Of a stretch of 6,243 bases of DNA, positions 4,439 to 6,243 are shown piece by piece (position 1 is the first letter of the stretch; every line of letters starts with the position of its first letter). The DNA comes from Candidatus Bathyarchaeota archaeon. Lineage in GTDB: Archaea; Thermoproteota; Bathyarchaeia; RBG-16-48-13; JAGMEO01. The position numbers were made by a program, and so were the translations under genes. The stretch spans positions 1 to 6,243 of the forward strand of contig JAUVYS010000078.1 of the NCBI GenBank assembly GCA_030602965.1, read 5' to 3'. The notes under the pieces were generated by a model that was not told the origin of the DNA, ran no database searches, and was given only the letters and a program-made list of their open reading frames with translations.

Positions 4439-4660
4439 TTGGCATCCAAGAAACCTGATAACCCTGGTTTTGTGCCTATTCCCTTTTGTGATGAACGTAC
4501 TAAAAGAATAGAAGCAAAAATTGAGGGAATGAAAAACGAGATCCTTAACGCGGTTAACGAGAAAAACAGTTTGTCTTGGCAAGCCAAAGCAGTAATAGTC
4601 TCTAGCGTAGTGATGGCTACAGCATCAATTATCGTAGCAGCCATCCAAGTTTTTGGCTAG
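4439..4660 (+). CDS. tail-anchored small protein, 73 aa (holin-accessory-like architecture)
   Basis: The start is TTG at 4439, just after GGTGAT. The N-terminal part is soluble (MASKKPDNPGFVPIPFCDER), a helix follows (TKRIEAKIEGMKNEILNAVNEK), and the last 25 or so residues form one membrane span (AVIVSSVVMATASIIVAAIQ). A soluble helix or coiled coil followed by a C-terminal span is the layout of XhlA-type phage accessory proteins, and also of many unrelated tail-anchored proteins, so the resemblance is one of form only. Its stop shares CTAG with the stop of the convergent four-helix membrane gene. A role in membrane disturbance or exit of a virus is possible but not shown. Confidence 0.72.
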   Translation: MASKKPDNPGFVPIPFCDERTKRIEAKIEGMKNEILNAVNEKNSLSWQAKAVIVSSVVMATASIIVAAIQVFG

Positions 4661-5034
4661 TTCTGTTTCTCTTTCTGCATGTATTCGATTACTATGAAGA
4701 ATAGGATGCATGCAACGCCGATACCAGATATGATGATTCCATTTTCAAAGTCTGTTTTTATTATGTTAAGGCCTATTGTTAAGAATGCTATTCCCATGGC
4801 GAGTAGGCTACCTTTGCCAACGTCTTTTGTGACGTTAAGAACCGTTACTTTTCTTGTTTCAAGATTCCTGTAAACTAGGAATGCTATGAGCATTATAGCG
4901 AAACCGAACCAGCCGCCCTGAAGGCTGAGTAAACCAGGTATTCCTCCTGCAGCTAACTGTGCTCCAGCCCAGTCGTGAAAGGTTACGCCGAATGCTATGA
5001 GAAAGATTATGAATATTATATCTTTTATGGACAC
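4657..5034 (-). CDS. four-helix integral membrane protein, 125 aa
   Basis: I place the start at GTG 5034, seven bases after GGAGG. The longer frame starting at 5109 would overlap the protease gene by more than 60 bases and has no SD. The protein has four hydrophobic segments: IKDIIFIIFLIAFGVTF (about 3-19), WFGFAIMLIAFLVY (44-58), LLAMGIAFLTIGLNII (77-92) and IIISGIGVACILFFIVIEYM (100-119), with a short charged tail MQKEKQN. The loop between the first two holds a Gly/Ala/Pro-rich stretch (GAQLAAGGIPG). I recognise no family; small four-helix proteins of viruses include holins and virion membrane proteins. The SD begins right after the protease stop codon, so the two genes are cotranscribed. 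Confidence 0.8.
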   Translation of the reverse strand: MSIKDIIFIIFLIAFGVTFHDWAGAQLAAGGIPGLLSLQGGWFGFAIMLIAFLVYRNLETRKVTVLNVTKDVGKGSLLAMGIAFLTIGLNIIKTDFENGIIISGIGVACILFFIVIEYMQKEKQN

Positions 5035-5047
5035 ACTGTCACCTCCT

Positions 5048-6061
5048 TCATTTCTCTTTCCATATGAAAGAACCGCTATCTCCGGGTTCAAGCATATGGT
5101 TAGTAACAATTACATCGTCGAAGGCTATAAAGTAGTTTCCATAGTTGACGATTTCGTATGCGCTTTCAAGAGTCACAGATGCTTTGCTGTAGCAGCTTGT
5201 TCTGCCTGTCTTATGAACAACATCGCCAACCCACACGTCTCTTACTTCATAGCCGAAGGGACGGTATCCTTCATCTACGATGTATTGTTGTTTGCAGAGT
5301 AAACTCACTTGGTCGCTTCCTGCAAAACCTAAGCCTACAAACTCAAATTTGCTGGGGGGAAGCTCAACGTCAAAGAAACGGGTCTCCCAGGGAATTGACA
5401 TTCGTGCCACAGCAAAGTCTATGTGATTCACTTCTTCAACGATGGGAAGGAAACGGGTTTTCCGTCCTAGCACCTCTGAAATAGCATTTAATGTGTCTGC
5501 TACAATGTTGGATATGGGGCATTCGCTTATGTCCCCAATAGGATGTAATTGTTTATGCCAGTAATATTTAGCAACCACTTCAGTTCCACCGTCATAGTCT
5601 CCTGGTTGCAGGATCCGTTTTTCGTGACTTGTCTTGTTTTTTGGTTCTTCAGCTAGTACATGTGCGTTGCTTCCTAAGAAAACTTCGCTTTTGTCGGGGG
5701 ATGTGGTTTTTTCCATGAACCAGCCTAGGGTTCCTGCTGTGATGGATGCGTTACCGATGCTGATTCCGGCTACTAAAGGGCGGATCCGAGTGGTTTTCTT
5801 CACGTTTTTTACGGCAGATAAAGATAGGGCTTTGATTTCTCCAAACTCAACCACATCTATTGGTATGCCTTTTATTAGTGATGGTAGAATGTCTTGTTTA
5901 CGCAGTTCTTTTAGGGAAACCTTTTTTGTCACATGAATTTGGATGCATAATTCGTCGATGATTTTGCCTTTGCGCTGTCTCTTCTGCAATGTTTTGGCAT
6001 ATCCTGTCACGTTAGGGAACTTAAATATCTCTTTTCGAATAAATTTGTCCATATCCAACAT
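5048..6061 (-). CDS. trypsin-fold serine protease, 337 aa
   Basis: The protein carries the three catalytic motifs of chymotrypsin-like proteases in order: SNAHVL with His134, HIDFAVAR with Asp215, and EPGDSGSF with Ser329 as nucleophile. The N-terminal part (about 15-75) resembles the lead-in domain of cytoplasmic Nal1-like trypsin-fold proteins of bacteria and archaea, with GIPIDVVEFG, then RPLVAGISIGNASITAGTLG and ILQPGDYDGG, all typical of that group. There is no signal peptide, so it should act inside the cell or within a particle. ATG at 6061 follows GAGGT at a short distance; ATG 6052 is an alternative. It is cotranscribed with a tail-anchored protein before it and a four-helix membrane protein after it, so processing of a membrane or virion protein is a reasonable inference. 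The family assignment is solid; the substrate is unknown. Confidence 0.92.
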   Translation of the reverse strand: MLDMDKFIRKEIFKFPNVTGYAKTLQKRQRKGKIIDELCIQIHVTKKVSLKELRKQDILPSLIKGIPIDVVEFGEIKALSLSAVKNVKKTTRIRPLVAGISIGNASITAGTLGWFMEKTTSPDKSEVFLGSNAHVLAEEPKNKTSHEKRILQPGDYDGGTEVVAKYYWHKQLHPIGDISECPISNIVADTLNAISEVLGRKTRFLPIVEEVNHIDFAVARMSIPWETRFFDVELPPSKFEFVGLGFAGSDQVSLLCKQQYIVDEGYRPFGYEVRDVWVGDVVHKTGRTSCYSKASVTLESAYEIVNYGNYFIAFDDVIVTNHMLEPGDSGSFIWKEK

Positions 6062-6068
6062 GTTAACC

Positions 6069-6243
6069 TCATTTACGTTTAGCTATTAAGTAGCCTACTC
6101 CTGCAATGGCGGTTGCTGAACCCGCTACAATAAGTAGTTTTTGCCAAAGAGGAAGCGCATTGAATTGATCCAGTAAGGTTGGTTTAATAATGGTTGGAAT
6201 TTCTTCAGCAACCTCTTCTCTAGGTTTCACTTTTCGCCAGTAC
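6069..6243 (-). CDS. 3' end of a gene for a C-terminally membrane-anchored protein
   Basis: The frame is open to the end of the window and stops at TGA 6069, eight bases before the protease start; about 57 residues are visible. They begin with a charged, proline-containing segment (VKPREEVAEEIPTIIKPT), followed by LLDQFNALPLWQKLL and a single membrane span (LLIVAGSATAIAGVGYLIA) ending in KRK. The protein is thus anchored by its C-terminus with a basic cytoplasmic tail. The start and most of the protein lie outside the window, so no function can be assigned. The close spacing shows cotranscription with the protease, which makes it a candidate substrate or partner. Confidence 0.75.
   Translation of the reverse strand, partial: YWRKVKPREEVAEEIPTIIKPTLLDQFNALPLWQKLLIVAGSATAIAGVGYLIAKRK

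Noticed and set aside
4100..4582. Long minus-strand frame of 160 codons
   Set aside because: It lies opposite two plus-strand genes with promoters and sensible membrane architecture, has no SD, and its composition looks like a complement of coding DNA.
5035..5109. Longer N-terminus of the four-helix membrane protein
   Set aside because: It would overlap the protease gene, has no SD, and the GTG at 5034 lies at ideal distance from GGAGG.
1..6243. CRISPR array, insertion sequence or attachment site
   Set aside because: No regularly spaced long repeats, no transposase or integrase signatures, and no tRNA end were seen; the short repeats found are translation-initiation sites.

Overview
The window looks like accessory DNA from an archaeon, most likely part of a virus, provirus or integrated plasmid. 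The evidence for archaea is AT-rich TATA-type boxes about 25-40 bases before several starts, strong Shine-Dalgarno (SD) sites matching GGAGGTGATC, frequent TTG and GTG starts, and T-rich ends without hairpins. I see no rRNA, tRNA, insertion sequence, CRISPR array or recognisable metabolic gene. Almost every gene is short, densely packed and of unknown family, which is the usual look of an archaeal virus or mobile element; I cannot name the host lineage.

Layout. (1) Bases 1-210 (+): the 3' end of an unknown gene, meeting a small helical minus-strand gene (207-389) tail to tail on one CTAG. (2) Bases 443-2639 (-): a compact four-gene operon: a 305-aa proline/arginine-rich protein, a 115-aa protein, a 99-aa protein, and a secreted protein of about 213 aa whose only well-placed start codon is ATA. 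(3) Bases 2685-3952 (-): a second operon of seven very small genes. It starts with a ribbon-helix-helix DNA-binding protein, then a coiled-coil protein, four 51-57-aa proteins (one a four-cysteine zinc ribbon) and a 24-codon micro-ORF inside a GC-rich segment. Six of these seven are too short for ordinary gene-calling cut-offs, so the stretch from 2640 to 3435 can look empty when it is not. (4) Bases 4029-4660 (+): two small single-pass membrane proteins, each with its own TATA-like box. (5) Bases 4657-6243 (-): a four-helix membrane protein, a trypsin-fold serine protease with an intact His-Asp-Ser triad, and the 3' end of a gene for a protein with a C-terminal membrane anchor.

How it may work together (inference). 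The ribbon-helix-helix protein is well placed to control the divergent promoter region 3953-4040, which serves both the small-gene operon and the membrane-protein pair. The protease, four-helix protein and tail-anchored protein form one transcription unit and may act together at the membrane or in particle assembly. The clearest oddities are the ATA start in an overlapping ATAA junction, the arginine heptad just after a signal peptide, reused translation-initiation cassettes in the small-gene operon, a GC-rich island with complementary ends, and two convergent gene pairs that each share a CTAG for both stops.
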